Part shown: piece by piece, positions 46,342 to 55,244 of the stretch
How positions within the stretch are numbered: position 1 is the first letter of the stretch
Layout: each line of letters begins with the position of its first letter
NCBI RefSeq assembly: GCF_008642315.1
Contig: NZ_CP029192.1
Span: 3,596,001 to 3,660,000, forward strand
Origin: Streptomyces venezuelae
GTDB taxonomy: Bacteria; Actinomycetota; Actinomycetes; Streptomycetales; Streptomycetaceae
Direction: 5' to 3'
DNA length: 64,000 nt
Translations under genes and position numbers: made by a program
The notes under the pieces: generated by a model
Told to the model about the DNA's origin: nothing
What the model saw: the letters and a program-made list of their open reading frames with translations, nothing else
Database searches by the model: none

Positions 46342-48836
46342 CCCGCCACCCCCACGCAGCCGTTGCCAACGACATCTGCTTCTGCTTCTGCTTCTGTTTC
46401 CACTTCCGCTTCCGCTTCCACTCCTGCATCTGCCCCGGCGCCAGCCTCCGTCGGCAGCCCCAGAAGCAAGCGGACGATCGGCGCGACGGCGTCCGCGCGC
46501 GTGGGGTCGATCGCCGTGCCGAAACCGGGCAGCCCCTCGACCTGCCCGCCCGCACCCCCGATGCCGTCGCCGGCACCGCCCGGCCGACCCGTCGGCCCCC
46601 GCCGTACCAACTCCCCCAACGTCCGCCGCACCCCCGGCTCATACGCCGAGAACGTGCGCCGCAGCAACGGCAGTACGTCGGTGAAGGCGCCCTCCGACAC
46701 CCCGCACAGCCAGTCGTCGACCAGCCCCAGGAGCCGCTCGTCGTGCACGAGGAGCATTCCGCCGCTGGAGCCGCCCCCGACGAACCCCTCGATCCAGGCG
46801 GCCCCTTCGGCCGGCGCGCTCCCCCGGGACAGTGCGAGCCCCATGAGGCGGGCTACCTCCTCGTCCCCCAGTTCCCCGCCGTCCAGCAGCAGCCGCACAC
46901 ACCGCCCCCGCACGACCCCGGCGACGGACTCTCGCTCGGCGAGCGCCCTCAGTACGGAATACCACCGGGCGCGGACCCCCTCCGAAGCCCTCGCACCGAA
47001 CCCCGTACCAGCACCAGCACCCGTGCCCGTACCGGAGCTCGGTCCGAACTCCCCCAGCAGCCCCACCGCCTGATGCACCGCATCGACATGCCGCCGCATC
47101 TCCAGAGCCGCGTCCGCGTCCAGCCCCGTGCACGCGGGCGGCAGCCCGACGAAGACCCGCTCGGCGAGCCCGAGAGCGACTTCACCGAGGGCTTCCGTGC
47201 CGGTCCCCCGTACGTCCCCGTACCGGAGCGACCGCACCAGCGCGGGAAGCGCCTGCGCGAGGTGCCCGACGTCCGTGTCCAGCGCCGCCCGGTCCACGAG
47301 GACGCGCATCACCACCGGCAAGGCATCCGGCAGGTCGGCCAGCAGGCACCGCTCGGCGAGCGCGGTGACGTCCGCGAGCGCCCCCGCGTCCACCGCGTCG
47401 GAGGACGCCTTGCCCGTGGCCGTGCCCAGGACCGTCGTCCCCCATACCCCCGCCTCGGCGACCCGCACGGCGAGCTCCGGCTCCCACCGCAGCCGCCAGG
47501 TCTCCCGGAACGTGCCCGTGCTCCCCCGGGACGCCGTCGGCTCGCCCCAGGCGACGCCCAGGAGCCGCAGCCGGTGCAGCAGCCTGCTGCGCGCGGCGTC
47601 CGTCTCTTTGCGGAGGTCGAGCTCCAACTGCCGCTCCAGCGCCTCCGGTTTCAGCCGCAGCCTGCGCTGCAGCCTGGTGAGGTCGCGCTGCAGCGGAACC
47701 GCGGGCGCCGCATCGGGCACCTCGCCCAGCACGTCCCCGACGACGAGCTTGTCGTGCACCAGCGCCAGCGGTACGTCGGAGCCCTCGCACATCACCGCCC
47801 GCACCGCGTCCGCCGTCTCGGTGAGCCCGGCGAGCGGCCGCCCCCGCATCGCGGCCAGTGTGTCGGCGAGCCGCACCGCCTCGATGACGTGCGCGGACGA
47901 GACGGGCCTGTCCTCGTCGCGCAGGAGCCGGGCGACCTTCGTCATCCAGCGCTCCACGGGCCGGTCGGCCGCTCCGAAGAGGTGGACGTACCAGCCGGGG
48001 GAGGTGATCCCCGCCCCGTACCCGCTGGCGCGCGAGAGCCTGCGGTGGGTCCACGGCACCCACGTCATCTCGGCCTTGACCTTGGGCAGCCCCTTGAGGA
48101 GGGCTCGGTCGGCGGCCACGGTGGTCCTCTGCCGCAGCGCGGGTACGTGCCAGGCTCCGCAGACCACGGCCACCCGCTCGGGCGCGAACTCCTTCTGCGC
48201 GGCCCTCACCTGGATCCGCATGTGCGCCTCGCGCACCAGGTCGCGGACGTGTCCCCCGTCCCCGTAGGCCTCGCGCAGCGCTCCCATCGCCTCGCCCACC
48301 GCCTCGAACGGCGCGAACGCGTCATCGGCCGTCCCCCGGTGCTCGACGACGTCCTCCCACCAGCGCTCGGGGTCGTCGTACCCGGCTGTCTCGGCGAGCA
48401 CGCCGAGAGGATCGACCCGCACACTCCCCTTGCCGCCCCCGTCGCCACCGCGCTCCCCGTCACCGCCCTCGCCCTCGCCCTCCCTGTCGTCCTCGGCGCG
48501 GAGGGCGAGCGAGTGCGCTGCCGGGAGGTCGATGAACCGCACCGGCACCCCGTGCCGGAGGGCCCAACGGATGGCGACCCACTCCGGGGAGAAGCCGGCG
48601 AGCGGCCAGAACGCCGAGCGGCCCGGCTCGTCCACCACGTGCGCGAGCAGTGCGACCGGCGGCCGCATCCCCTCGTCGGCGGCGAGCTCCACCACGGCGT
48701 CGGCCTCCGGCGGTCCCTCCACGAGGACGACGTCCGGCCGCCCCGCGTCGAGCGCGGCCCGCACGGCACGCGCCGATCCGGGACCGTGGTGCCGCACCCC
48801 GAGCAGCAGCGGTTCCCTTACGCGCGCCCCCGTCAT
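46338..48836 (-). CDS. DUF5682 family protein
   Basis: 832 residues. The N-terminal region looks like a TraB/erythromycin-esterase-like fold: LLLGVRHHGPGSARAVRAALDAGRPDVVLVEGPPEADAVVEL, LIDLPAAHS-type segment (VRFIDLPAAHSLAL), RVAVVCGAWHVPAL. The C-terminal half is helical and Leu/Ala/Arg-rich. The GxxHHGPGSA and VEGPPEAD blocks identify the family; the biochemical role is unknown. ATGA overlaps on both sides (moxR stop at 48833, VWA start at 46341) tie it stoichiometrically to its partners. Several Gly/Glu-rich stretches (EGEGEGGDGERGGDGGG) are low-complexity inserts. Confidence 0.9.
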   Translation of the reverse strand: MTGARVREPLLLGVRHHGPGSARAVRAALDAGRPDVVLVEGPPEADAVVELAADEGMRPPVALLAHVVDEPGRSAFWPLAGFSPEWVAIRWALRHGVPVRFIDLPAAHSLALRAEDDREGEGEGGDGERGGDGGGKGSVRVDPLGVLAETAGYDDPERWWEDVVEHRGTADDAFAPFEAVGEAMGALREAYGDGGHVRDLVREAHMRIQVRAAQKEFAPERVAVVCGAWHVPALRQRTTVAADRALLKGLPKVKAEMTWVPWTHRRLSRASGYGAGITSPGWYVHLFGAADRPVERWMTKVARLLRDEDRPVSSAHVIEAVRLADTLAAMRGRPLAGLTETADAVRAVMCEGSDVPLALVHDKLVVGDVLGEVPDAAPAVPLQRDLTRLQRRLRLKPEALERQLELDLRKETDAARSRLLHRLRLLGVAWGEPTASRGSTGTFRETWRLRWEPELAVRVAEAGVWGTTVLGTATGKASSDAVDAGALADVTALAERCLLADLPDALPVVMRVLVDRAALDTDVGHLAQALPALVRSLRYGDVRGTGTEALGEVALGLAERVFVGLPPACTGLDADAALEMRRHVDAVHQAVGLLGEFGPSSGTGTGAGAGTGFGARASEGVRARWYSVLRALAERESVAGVVRGRCVRLLLDGGELGDEEVARLMGLALSRGSAPAEGAAWIEGFVGGGSSGGMLLVHDERLLGLVDDWLCGVSEGAFTDVLPLLRRTFSAYEPGVRRTLGELVRRGPTGRPGGAGDGIGGAGGQVEGLPGFGTAIDPTRADAVAPIVRLLLGLPTEAGAGADAGVEAEAEVETEAEAEADVVGNGCVGVAG

Positions 48837-49987
48837 GCGCTCACCTCGCGGCACGCGCGGTAGAAGTCCTTCCAGCCGTCGCGCTCGCGCACGACCGTCT
48901 CCAGATACTCCTGCCAGATGACGCGGTCCGCCGCCGGGTCCCGGACGACGGCGCCGAGGATGCCGGCCGCCACGTCACCGGAGCGCAGCACGCCGTCCCC
49001 GAAGTGGGCCGCCAGCGCGAGGCCGTTGGTCACGACGGAGATCGCCTCGGCCGTGGACAAGGTGCCGCTGGGCGACTTCAGCTTCGTACGCCCGTCTGCC
49101 GTGACGCCGTCGCGCAGTTCACGGAAGACGGTGACGACACGGCGTATCTCGTCGATGCCCTCGGGACCCGCGGGCAGGTCGAGGGAGCGGCCGATCTGGT
49201 CGACGCGGCGCGAGACGATGTCGACCTCGGCCTCGGCGCTCTCCGGCAGCGGCAGGACGACGGTGTTGAAGCGACGGCGCAGGGCGCTCGACAGGTCGTT
49301 GACTCCGCGATCGCGGTCGTTGGCCGTCGCGATGAGGTTGAAGCCGCGCACGGCCTGCACCTCCTGCCCCAGCTCCGGGATCGGCAGGGTCTTCTCCGAC
49401 AGGATCGTGATCAGCGTGTCCTGCACATCGGCGGGGATGCGGGTCAGCTCCTCGACGCGCGCCGTCATGCCCTCCGCCATCGCCCGCATGACGGGGCTGG
49501 GCACGAGCGCGTCGCGGCTGGGGCCGTGGGCGAGCAACTGGGCGTAGTTCCAGCCGTACCGGATCGCTTCCTCCGGCGTGCCCGCCGTGCCCTGCACGAG
49601 CAGCGTCGAGTCGCCGCTGACGGCGGCCGCCAGATGCTCGGACACCCAGGTCTTGGCGGTGCCGGGCACGCCGAGCAGCAGCAGGGCGCGGTCGGTGGCG
49701 AGCGTCGTGACGGCGACCTCGACGATGCGGCGCGGCCCCACGTACTTCGGCGTGATCACCGTGCCGTCGGGCAGGGTACCACCGAGCAGGTAGGTGGCGA
49801 CGGCCCACGGCGACAGCTTCCACCGCCGCGGCCGCGGCCGGTCGTCCTGCGCGGCGAGCGCGGCGAGTTCGGCGGCGAAGGCATCCTCGGCATGCGGCCT
49901 GAGCGCTTCCGCACCGTCTGCGGAACCGGGCGCGGGCGCCGTCGGATTCGCGGTCGCGGACGTCGTCGAGTCGACGGAAACGGTCAT
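48833..49987 (-). CDS. MoxR-family AAA+ ATPase
   Basis: 384 residues. Walker A GVPGTAKT (about 106-113), a Walker B region including ADVQDTLITILSEKTLPIPELG, sensor-1 NLIATANDRDRGVNDLSSALRRRFN with arginine-finger candidates, and a C-terminal lid ending in the RDGWKDFYRACREV helix. MoxR ATPases work as chaperones with VWA partners, supplied here by the third gene. Start at ATG 49985-49987 with a GGAGGGGG stretch upstream; earlier in-frame codons overlap the promoter. First gene of moxR-DUF5682-VWA; transcribed from a PafBC-type promoter about 55 bp upstream and divergent from the SWIM gene. Confidence 0.92.
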   Translation of the reverse strand: MTVSVDSTTSATANPTAPAPGSADGAEALRPHAEDAFAAELAALAAQDDRPRPRRWKLSPWAVATYLLGGTLPDGTVITPKYVGPRRIVEVAVTTLATDRALLLLGVPGTAKTWVSEHLAAAVSGDSTLLVQGTAGTPEEAIRYGWNYAQLLAHGPSRDALVPSPVMRAMAEGMTARVEELTRIPADVQDTLITILSEKTLPIPELGQEVQAVRGFNLIATANDRDRGVNDLSSALRRRFNTVVLPLPESAEAEVDIVSRRVDQIGRSLDLPAGPEGIDEIRRVVTVFRELRDGVTADGRTKLKSPSGTLSTAEAISVVTNGLALAAHFGDGVLRSGDVAAGILGAVVRDPAADRVIWQEYLETVVRERDGWKDFYRACREVSA

Positions 49988-50039
49988 GGAGCGATCCCCC
50001 TCCAGCTCGTCCGGACGCATCTGGCCCGGAGATGTCTCC

Positions 50040-50062
50040 ACCGTGCACCACGCCACTGACAA
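50040..50062 (-). promoter_or_regulatory. PafBC-type (RecA-independent DNA damage) promoter of the moxR operon
   Basis: On the minus strand: TTGTCAGTG (50062-50054), an 8-nt gap, then CACGGT (50045-50040). The -35-like box matches TTGTCRGTG exactly; the -10 matches TAnnnT at two of three fixed positions. The predicted leader is about 45 nt with a Shine-Dalgarno. Confidence 0.65.
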
Positions 50063-50123
50063 TCGCCCTCCGAACAGCTCTGACCTGCGTGAACACCCGG
50101 GCTCGAACCGATTGTCAGTGGCG
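50051..50123. repeat. 15-bp perfect inverted repeat framing two divergent promoters
   Basis: CGCCACTGACAATCG (50051-50065) and CGATTGTCAGTGGCG (50109-50123) are exact reverse complements separated by 43 bp. Each arm contains one TTGTCAGTG box facing outward. The identity extends three bases on both sides of the box, more than the consensus requires. Confidence 0.95.
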
Positions 50124-50134
50124 GCACCTACCTT
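50112..50134 (+). promoter_or_regulatory. PafBC-type (RecA-independent DNA damage) promoter of the SWIM gene
   Basis: TTGTCAGTG (50112-50120), an 8-nt gap, then TACCTT (50129-50134), a perfect fit to the TTGTCRGTG-N8-TAnnnT class. The -10 ends six bases before the ATG at 50141, so transcription should start at or next to the A of ATG and yield a leaderless mRNA. Confidence 0.85.
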
Positions 50135-50140
50135 CGAGAC

Positions 50141-51553
50141 ATGACTCAGCAGGGGGTGCGCTGGACGGCGGATCAGGTGCTGGCACTGGCTCCTGATGCC
50201 CCGTCACGCAAGGCGGGCAGCAAACTCGGCGCCGCGGGGCCGTGGTCGGAGGCCGGAAGTACTGGCGAGGGGGCGGTGTGGGGACTGTGCAAGGGCAGTG
50301 GCAGCAAGCCGTATCAGACGATCGTCGACATCGCGGACGTCGCGGGCCCGGCGTACAAATGCAGTTGCCCGAGCCGTAAATTCCCGTGCAAGCACGCGTT
50401 GGGGCTGCTGCTGGTGTGGGCGGGGACGGACGGCACCGTGCCGGACGGCGGCGAGCCGCCGGCCTGGGCCGAGGAGTGGCTCGCGGCGCGCCGCAAGAGA
50501 GCGGACGCCAAGCAGGGTTCGGCTGCCGCGCCCGCCGCATCGGCCGACCCGGAGGCCGCGCGCAAAAGAGCGGAGAAACGGGCCGAGCGCATCACCGCGG
50601 GCGCGACGGAGCTGGAGCAGCGCCTGTCCGACCTGCTCCGCGGTGGCACGGCATCGGCGGAGCAGATGGGGTACGGCTTGTGGGAGGAGACGGCGGCCCG
50701 CATGGTCGACGCCCAGGCGCCCGGACTGGCCGCGCGCGTGCGTGAGTTGGGGGCCATACCGTCCTCCGGGCCCGGTTGGCCCGTACGGTTCCTGGAGGAG
50801 TGCGCGCTGCTCCACCTCCTCGACCAGGGCTGGCTCCACCGCGACCGGCTGCCGGACGGCCTCGCGGCCACGGTCCGCTCCCGAGTCGGCCTGCCCGCAC
50901 AGGCGGAGGGACCGCCGGTGCGTGACCGCTGGGTGGTCCTCGCCCAGTACGACACGGCGGACAGCCGGCTCACCACGCGCCGCATATGGCTGTACGGCAC
51001 GGAGTCCGGACGCACCGCGCTCCTCCTTTCGTACAGGGCGGCGGGCCGGGCGCCCGCGCTCGCGCTGCCCGTCGGCCTCGCGCTGGATGCCGAGGTGACC
51101 GGGTACACGGGTACGGGGCAACTGCGCGTGGAGCTGGGCGAGCAGTTCACGGCACCGGCGCCCACCGCACAACGGCCACCGGGCGTACGTCCTGAAGAGG
51201 CCGCGGCCCGCTACGGCGAGGCGCTTGGGGACGACCCCTGGCTGGAGTCGTGGCCGGTGACGCTCGCGGAGGTGATACCGACCCGTGCGCAAGACCCGCG
51301 GGACGCGAGGGATGCACGGGGCACGCGCGACGCACGGGAAACCCGGGACACGGGCTCTTGGCAGCTGGTCGATCCGGCGACCGACTCGGCCCTGCCCCTC
51401 GCACCCTCCGCCACATCCCGGCCGGGCCTGTGGCGTCTGATCGCCCTCTCCGGAGGCGCACCTCTGACGGTGTTCGGCGAGTGCGGCCACCGAGGCTTCA
51501 CCCCACTGGCGGCCTGGCCGAAGGACTCAGGAGAGACGGTGTCGCTGTGCTGA
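50141..51553 (+). CDS. SWIM zinc-finger protein
   Basis: 470 residues. SWIM motif CxCx6CxH with C74, C76, C83 and H85 (YKCSCPSRKFPCKHALGL), predicted to bind zinc and DNA or protein. The rest is helical and beta-rich with a late variable insert of DAR/RDAR/ETR repeats (about residues 384-404). No Shine-Dalgarno precedes the ATG, consistent with a leaderless transcript from the promoter at 50112. First gene of a two-gene operon with DUF5691 and divergent from moxR-DUF5682-VWA. E. coli yehQ is a SWIM protein in the equivalent cluster (from memory). Confidence 0.92.
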   Translation: MTQQGVRWTADQVLALAPDAPSRKAGSKLGAAGPWSEAGSTGEGAVWGLCKGSGSKPYQTIVDIADVAGPAYKCSCPSRKFPCKHALGLLLVWAGTDGTVPDGGEPPAWAEEWLAARRKRADAKQGSAAAPAASADPEAARKRAEKRAERITAGATELEQRLSDLLRGGTASAEQMGYGLWEETAARMVDAQAPGLAARVRELGAIPSSGPGWPVRFLEECALLHLLDQGWLHRDRLPDGLAATVRSRVGLPAQAEGPPVRDRWVVLAQYDTADSRLTTRRIWLYGTESGRTALLLSYRAAGRAPALALPVGLALDAEVTGYTGTGQLRVELGEQFTAPAPTAQRPPGVRPEEAAARYGEALGDDPWLESWPVTLAEVIPTRAQDPRDARDARGTRDARETRDTGSWQLVDPATDSALPLAPSATSRPGLWRLIALSGGAPLTVFGECGHRGFTPLAAWPKDSGETVSLC

Positions 51554-53355
51554 AGAACGCGCCCACCAGCGCCGGCGGTCCGGACGGCCCCAACAGTTCG
51601 GCCGGCCCCAGCAGCTCGGCCAGCTCCAGCAGTTCGGCCGGTCCCAGCAGTTCGCTCGGCCCCAGCAGCCCGGACAGTTCCACAAGCCCCACCAACCCAG
51701 CTGGTTCCACCAGCCCCACCAGCCCCACCAACCCAGCCGGTTCCACCAGCCCGGCCGCTTCCACCGGCCCTTCCTGGGACGACCTGGTCACAACGGCCCT
51801 GCTGGGCACCGAACGCCGCCCGTTGCCGGCCGCTGCGCACGCCCCCGGCAAGGAGGCGCCGATCGCCCTCCTGGACGCGGCGGCACTGCAAACGCTGCGC
51901 CGACGGGCGGGTCTGCGCCCGGCCCCGGCCGCCGCGCTGCCCGAGCCCGCGGCGGACGACCCCAGGCCCCCGGTACCCCCGGCGGCCCGGCGACGACTCG
52001 CCACGCTGCTCACCGACCAGCCCGGCACCGGCGGCGGACGCAGGGGCGCGGCCCCCGACCTGGTGGAGCTCCTGCCCCAGTGGCTGGCCCTGGCCAACGC
52101 GCGGGGTTACGGCGCACCGCCGGAGTTGCTGCCCGCGCTCCTGAACGCGGCGCGGGGCCGCACGGATCTGCGCCCTCAGGCCCTCACCTTCGCGGGTCCC
52201 AGAGCCCTCTGGCTGGCCCGCCTGAACCCGGACTGGAAGTTCGCACTCCGGGCCACTCCCGGCGGCGGCGTGACCCTGCCCTCCGCCGACGACGCGCCGA
52301 AGGTGCGACGGCTCTGGGAGGAAGGGCTCTTCGCCGAGCGCGTCGCCCTCCTCACCACACTGCGCGCGCATCACGCCGGAGCGACCCTGGACCTGCTCGT
52401 GTCCACGTGGTCGACGGAGCGGGCGGAGGACCGCCTGATGTTCCTCGACTCCCTGCGCACGGGACTGTCCGCCGCGGACGAGCCGTTCCTGGAGCGGGCC
52501 CTCACCGACCGCAGCCGCAATGTCCGTGCCACCGCGGCGGAGCTGCTTTCCGCGCTCCCCGACTCGGCCCTGGCAGGCAGGATGTCGAGCCGCGCGGCCT
52601 CCTGCGTGGCCGTCGACCACACCTCCGACGCACCGACCCTCACCGTGGAGGCGCCGCACGAGTGCGACGCGGGCATGGAACGGGACGGCGTCACTCCGAA
52701 GCCCCCCACCGGCCGCGGCGAGCGCTCCTGGTGGCTGGGTCAGCTGGTGGAAGCGGCCCCGCTCGCCACCTGGCAGCCGCGGCTCGGCAACCGCACACCG
52801 GCCGAGATCGTGGCGCTCCCGGTGGCCGACGACTGGCGGAGCGAGCTGCACGCCGCATGGTGCCGGGCGGCGGTGCGCCAGCGGGACGTCGCCTGGTCAC
52901 GTGCCCTGCTCGGCACCCCGGCGTCGCCCGACGCGGCGGGCCCCGGCGCCGTGTCGCTCGCGGAGCGGGCCAAGCTCCTCGCCTCGCTGCCCGCCGCCGA
53001 ACGGGCGGACTGGGTGGCCGGCTTCATCGCGGCGCACGGCCTGTCGGAGGCGTTCCAACTGCTCGGCGTCTGCGCGGTCCCCTGGGCGGAGCCGTTGGGC
53101 CGCGCGGTGGTGGACTCCCTGAACATCGCCCGCGACGCGGGAAGTTACCCCTGGAGCTTCAGCGGCGTGATGGGCCTCGCGGAGCGCTGCCTCGACCCGT
53201 CGGAGGCGGTCCGCCTGGAGGCGCTCACCGCGATACCCGACGAGGCGGAGAACGCCTCTCCCGGTGCGGGCGGCTACTGGTCGGAGGCGTTCCAGCGCCT
53301 CGTGACCACGCTGCGCCTGCGCGCGGCGATCCGGGACGAACTCCCGCCGCCGTGA
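51547..53355 (+). CDS. DUF5691 family protein
   Basis: 602 residues. GTG start overlaps the end of the SWIM gene, so expression is coupled. The first 75 residues are a Ser/Pro/Thr/Gly-rich repeat tract (SSAGPSSS, TSPTNPAGS). The conserved part begins WDDLVTTALLGTERRPLP and continues with helical, HEAT-like segments (LLPQWLALANARGYGAPPELLPALLNAARGR; ERALTDRSRNVRATAAELLSALP), ending in the WSEAFQRLVTTLRLRAAIRDEL helix. HEAT-like repeats suggest a scaffold; no catalytic site is recognised. An adaptor role in the MoxR/SWIM module is inferred from context only. Confidence 0.88.
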   Translation: MLKNAPTSAGGPDGPNSSAGPSSSASSSSSAGPSSSLGPSSPDSSTSPTNPAGSTSPTSPTNPAGSTSPAASTGPSWDDLVTTALLGTERRPLPAAAHAPGKEAPIALLDAAALQTLRRRAGLRPAPAAALPEPAADDPRPPVPPAARRRLATLLTDQPGTGGGRRGAAPDLVELLPQWLALANARGYGAPPELLPALLNAARGRTDLRPQALTFAGPRALWLARLNPDWKFALRATPGGGVTLPSADDAPKVRRLWEEGLFAERVALLTTLRAHHAGATLDLLVSTWSTERAEDRLMFLDSLRTGLSAADEPFLERALTDRSRNVRATAAELLSALPDSALAGRMSSRAASCVAVDHTSDAPTLTVEAPHECDAGMERDGVTPKPPTGRGERSWWLGQLVEAAPLATWQPRLGNRTPAEIVALPVADDWRSELHAAWCRAAVRQRDVAWSRALLGTPASPDAAGPGAVSLAERAKLLASLPAAERADWVAGFIAAHGLSEAFQLLGVCAVPWAEPLGRAVVDSLNIARDAGSYPWSFSGVMGLAERCLDPSEAVRLEALTAIPDEAENASPGAGGYWSEAFQRLVTTLRLRAAIRDELPPP

Positions 53356-53408
53356 CGCGAGAACGGAACACGAGGGCGGGACACGAGGCATGACACGAGA
53401 ACGCGGGT

Positions 53409-53437
53409 CCCGCAGGTACGGGCGACGTACCTGCGGG
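53409..53437. terminator. Hairpin terminator between DUF5691 and icmB
   Basis: A perfect 12-bp stem (53409-53420 with 53426-53437) with a 5-nt loop, 53 bases after the DUF5691 stop and 24 bases from the icmB stop. Confidence 0.8.
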
Positions 53438-53461
53438 GCACGACTCTGCGACCGGAGGAGG

Positions 53462-53875
53462 TCAGACGGCGGCCTGCCGCACGTTTCCCCGGACCCACTC
53501 CACGATCGACGTGGTGGTGGCCCCGGGCGTGAAGATCTCCGCGACGCCCTTCTCCTTGAGCGGCGCGATGTCCGCCTCGGGGATGATGCCGCCGCCGAAC
53601 ACCTTGATGTCCTCCGCGTCCCGCTCCTTCAGAAGCTCCAGCACGCGCGCGAACAGTGTGTTGTGCGCCCCCGACAGGATGGAGAGGCCGATCGCATCGG
53701 CGTCCTCCTGGATCGCGGTGTCCACGACCTGCTCGGGCGTCTGGTGCAGCCCGGTGTAGATGACCTCCATACCGGCGTCACGCAACGCCCGCGCGATCAC
53801 CTTGGCCCCGCGATCGTGCCCGTCGAGCCCCGGCTTCGCGACGACCACGCGGATCGGCCCGGCTGCCACACCCAT
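53462..53875 (-). CDS. icmB: Isobutyryl-CoA mutase small (cobalamin-binding) subunit
   Basis: 137 residues that are a stand-alone B12-binding domain with the base-off His-on motif LDGHDRG (D18, H20, G23), the SxL-type [11 protein letters not shown] and GGG-type [12 protein letters not shown]. Sequence and size match streptomycete IcmB, the partner of a large IcmA subunit that interconverts isobutyryl-CoA and butyryl-CoA, feeding branched-chain catabolism and polyketide precursors. No large subunit is in the window; IcmA is normally encoded elsewhere. The ATG at 53873-53875 has GGAGG five bases upstream; an ATG four codons earlier lacks this. Confidence 0.93.
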   Translation of the reverse strand: MGVAAGPIRVVVAKPGLDGHDRGAKVIARALRDAGMEVIYTGLHQTPEQVVDTAIQEDADAIGLSILSGAHNTLFARVLELLKERDAEDIKVFGGGIIPEADIAPLKEKGVAEIFTPGATTTSIVEWVRGNVRQAAV

Positions 53876-54299
53876 CACTGCCTCCATGTACCGACGTCCG
53901 TACCGACAACAGTCTGTCCCGGCACAGATACCCCGCACCGCACCGGCCGGGGAAGTGAACGAACGTTATCCCCAGCATCGCGCAAGCGGCAGTTTCACGG
54001 TGGAGAGCGAGGGGGAAATCACACGTGGGACACGTTCGCTGCGCGCCGTCCGTTGCTCAGGGGTTCACGCTCCGCATCCGGATCAGGCGCGAGGGGAGCC
54101 GCAACGAGACGTCGGGCCACCGCGCCGGCAGCCGCACGGCGTGGTGACACCGCACATCGGCGATGCAACGGGGGCACGGGGCCGCCACAGAGGGGTGGCC
54201 GGGATCGCCATTCGCACCTGCCGTCTCCTCGGCCACGACTCCCCCTAGGGCACACGGGGGACAGAGGCGTCCTTCCGTGCGCCAATCGGGAGGTCGACG
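53876..54299. other. 424-bp gene-free divergent region
   Basis: Separates icmB (leftward) from the lipase gene (rightward). Short open frames on both strands here have no conserved look or ribosome sites. It holds the two promoters, which I cannot place confidently; a TAACGT-like sequence on the minus strand (about 53964-53969) could be an icmB -10. No riboswitch signature is seen. Confidence 0.5.
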
Positions 54300-55244
54300 A
54301 TGCCGCTCACCGGGGCCCGCCCCTTTCGCCCGCTCGGCTCACTGCTGCCGAGAGTCCTCGGCCTCTCCCCACACCGGTCACTCCCCTCACGCCCACCCCT
54401 CCCCGCCCTGACGGCCCTCTTTCCGCTCCCCGCGCTCCCGTCCAAGATGGCCGGCCTCTCCATGGCCCTCCTGAAGGCGACGGCCCTGGAGTTGACGATC
54501 CTCGCGGGCCACCTCCTCCTCTACCCCTCCGGCATGGCCCAGGAGCGCAGGCAGACCCCCGTCCAGCCACCCCCGGGCGCACCCCGCCTCCCCTCGGACG
54601 GCAGGCCTCCGGTTCTCCTGCTGCACGGCTTCATCGACAACCGCTCCGTGTTCGTGCTGCTCCGCCGCGCCCTGTCCCAGCACGGCGGCCGCCGCGTCGA
54701 GTCCCTCAACTACTCCCCGCTGACGTGTGACATCAGGGGCGCCGCCGAACTGCTCGGCCGTCACATCGAGGAGCTCTGCGAGCGCACGGGACACGCCCGG
54801 GTCGACGTGGTCGGTCACAGTCTCGGCGGGCTGATCGCCCGCTACTACGCACAGCGGCTCGGCGGCGACACCCGCATCCGCACCCTGGTCACGCTCGGCA
54901 CGCCGCACGCGGGCACCCGCGTGGTGCCGCTCGCGAACGCGCACCCGATCGTCCGGCAGATGCGTCCGGGCTCCGACGTGATCGAGGAACTCAAGGAACC
55001 GGCGCCCGGCTGCCGCACGCAGTTCGTGAGTTTCTGGAGCGATCTGGACCAGATCATGGATCCGCTGGAGACGGCCTGCGTCGACCACCCCGACCTGACC
55101 GCGCAGAACGTCCGGGTCACCGGCATCGGTCACCTCGCGCTGCCGGTGCACCCCGCAGTCGCGAACGGAATCCGGCAGGCCCTCGACCTCGCGAACCCGG
55201 GGACCGATGCCAAGAGCGCACCGGGCGGACTGACGGTCGCCTGA
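54300..55244 (+). CDS. Lipase/alpha-beta hydrolase, membrane-associated or secreted
   Basis: 314 residues. The N-terminal 80 are hydrophobic with Pro and small residues, including MALLKATALELTILAGHLLLYPSG, likely a signal anchor. The hydrolase domain has VLLLHGFIDNRSVF (oxyanion HG), DVVGHSLGGLIARYYAQRLGG with nucleophile S174, TLGTPHAGTRVVPLA, and a late GIGHLALP histidine, typical of bacterial triacylglycerol lipases/PGAP1-like enzymes. ATG at 54300 has GGGAGG six bases upstream. Substrate unknown. Confidence 0.88.
   Translation: MPLTGARPFRPLGSLLPRVLGLSPHRSLPSRPPLPALTALFPLPALPSKMAGLSMALLKATALELTILAGHLLLYPSGMAQERRQTPVQPPPGAPRLPSDGRPPVLLLHGFIDNRSVFVLLRRALSQHGGRRVESLNYSPLTCDIRGAAELLGRHIEELCERTGHARVDVVGHSLGGLIARYYAQRLGGDTRIRTLVTLGTPHAGTRVVPLANAHPIVRQMRPGSDVIEELKEPAPGCRTQFVSFWSDLDQIMDPLETACVDHPDLTAQNVRVTGIGHLALPVHPAVANGIRQALDLANPGTDAKSAPGGLTVA

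Noticed and set aside
53957..53968. GAACGAACGTTA, close to the LexA box GAAC-N4-GTTC
   Set aside because: The last base is A instead of C, and it lies in the icmB/lipase gap with no SOS gene next to it. It is insufficient for a LexA call.
53760..54285. Open frames of 162 codons (plus) and 88 codons (minus) in the icmB-lipase gap
   Set aside because: Composition is random-looking (Arg/Pro/Gly-rich), there is no ribosome site, and one overlaps icmB. No support for coding.
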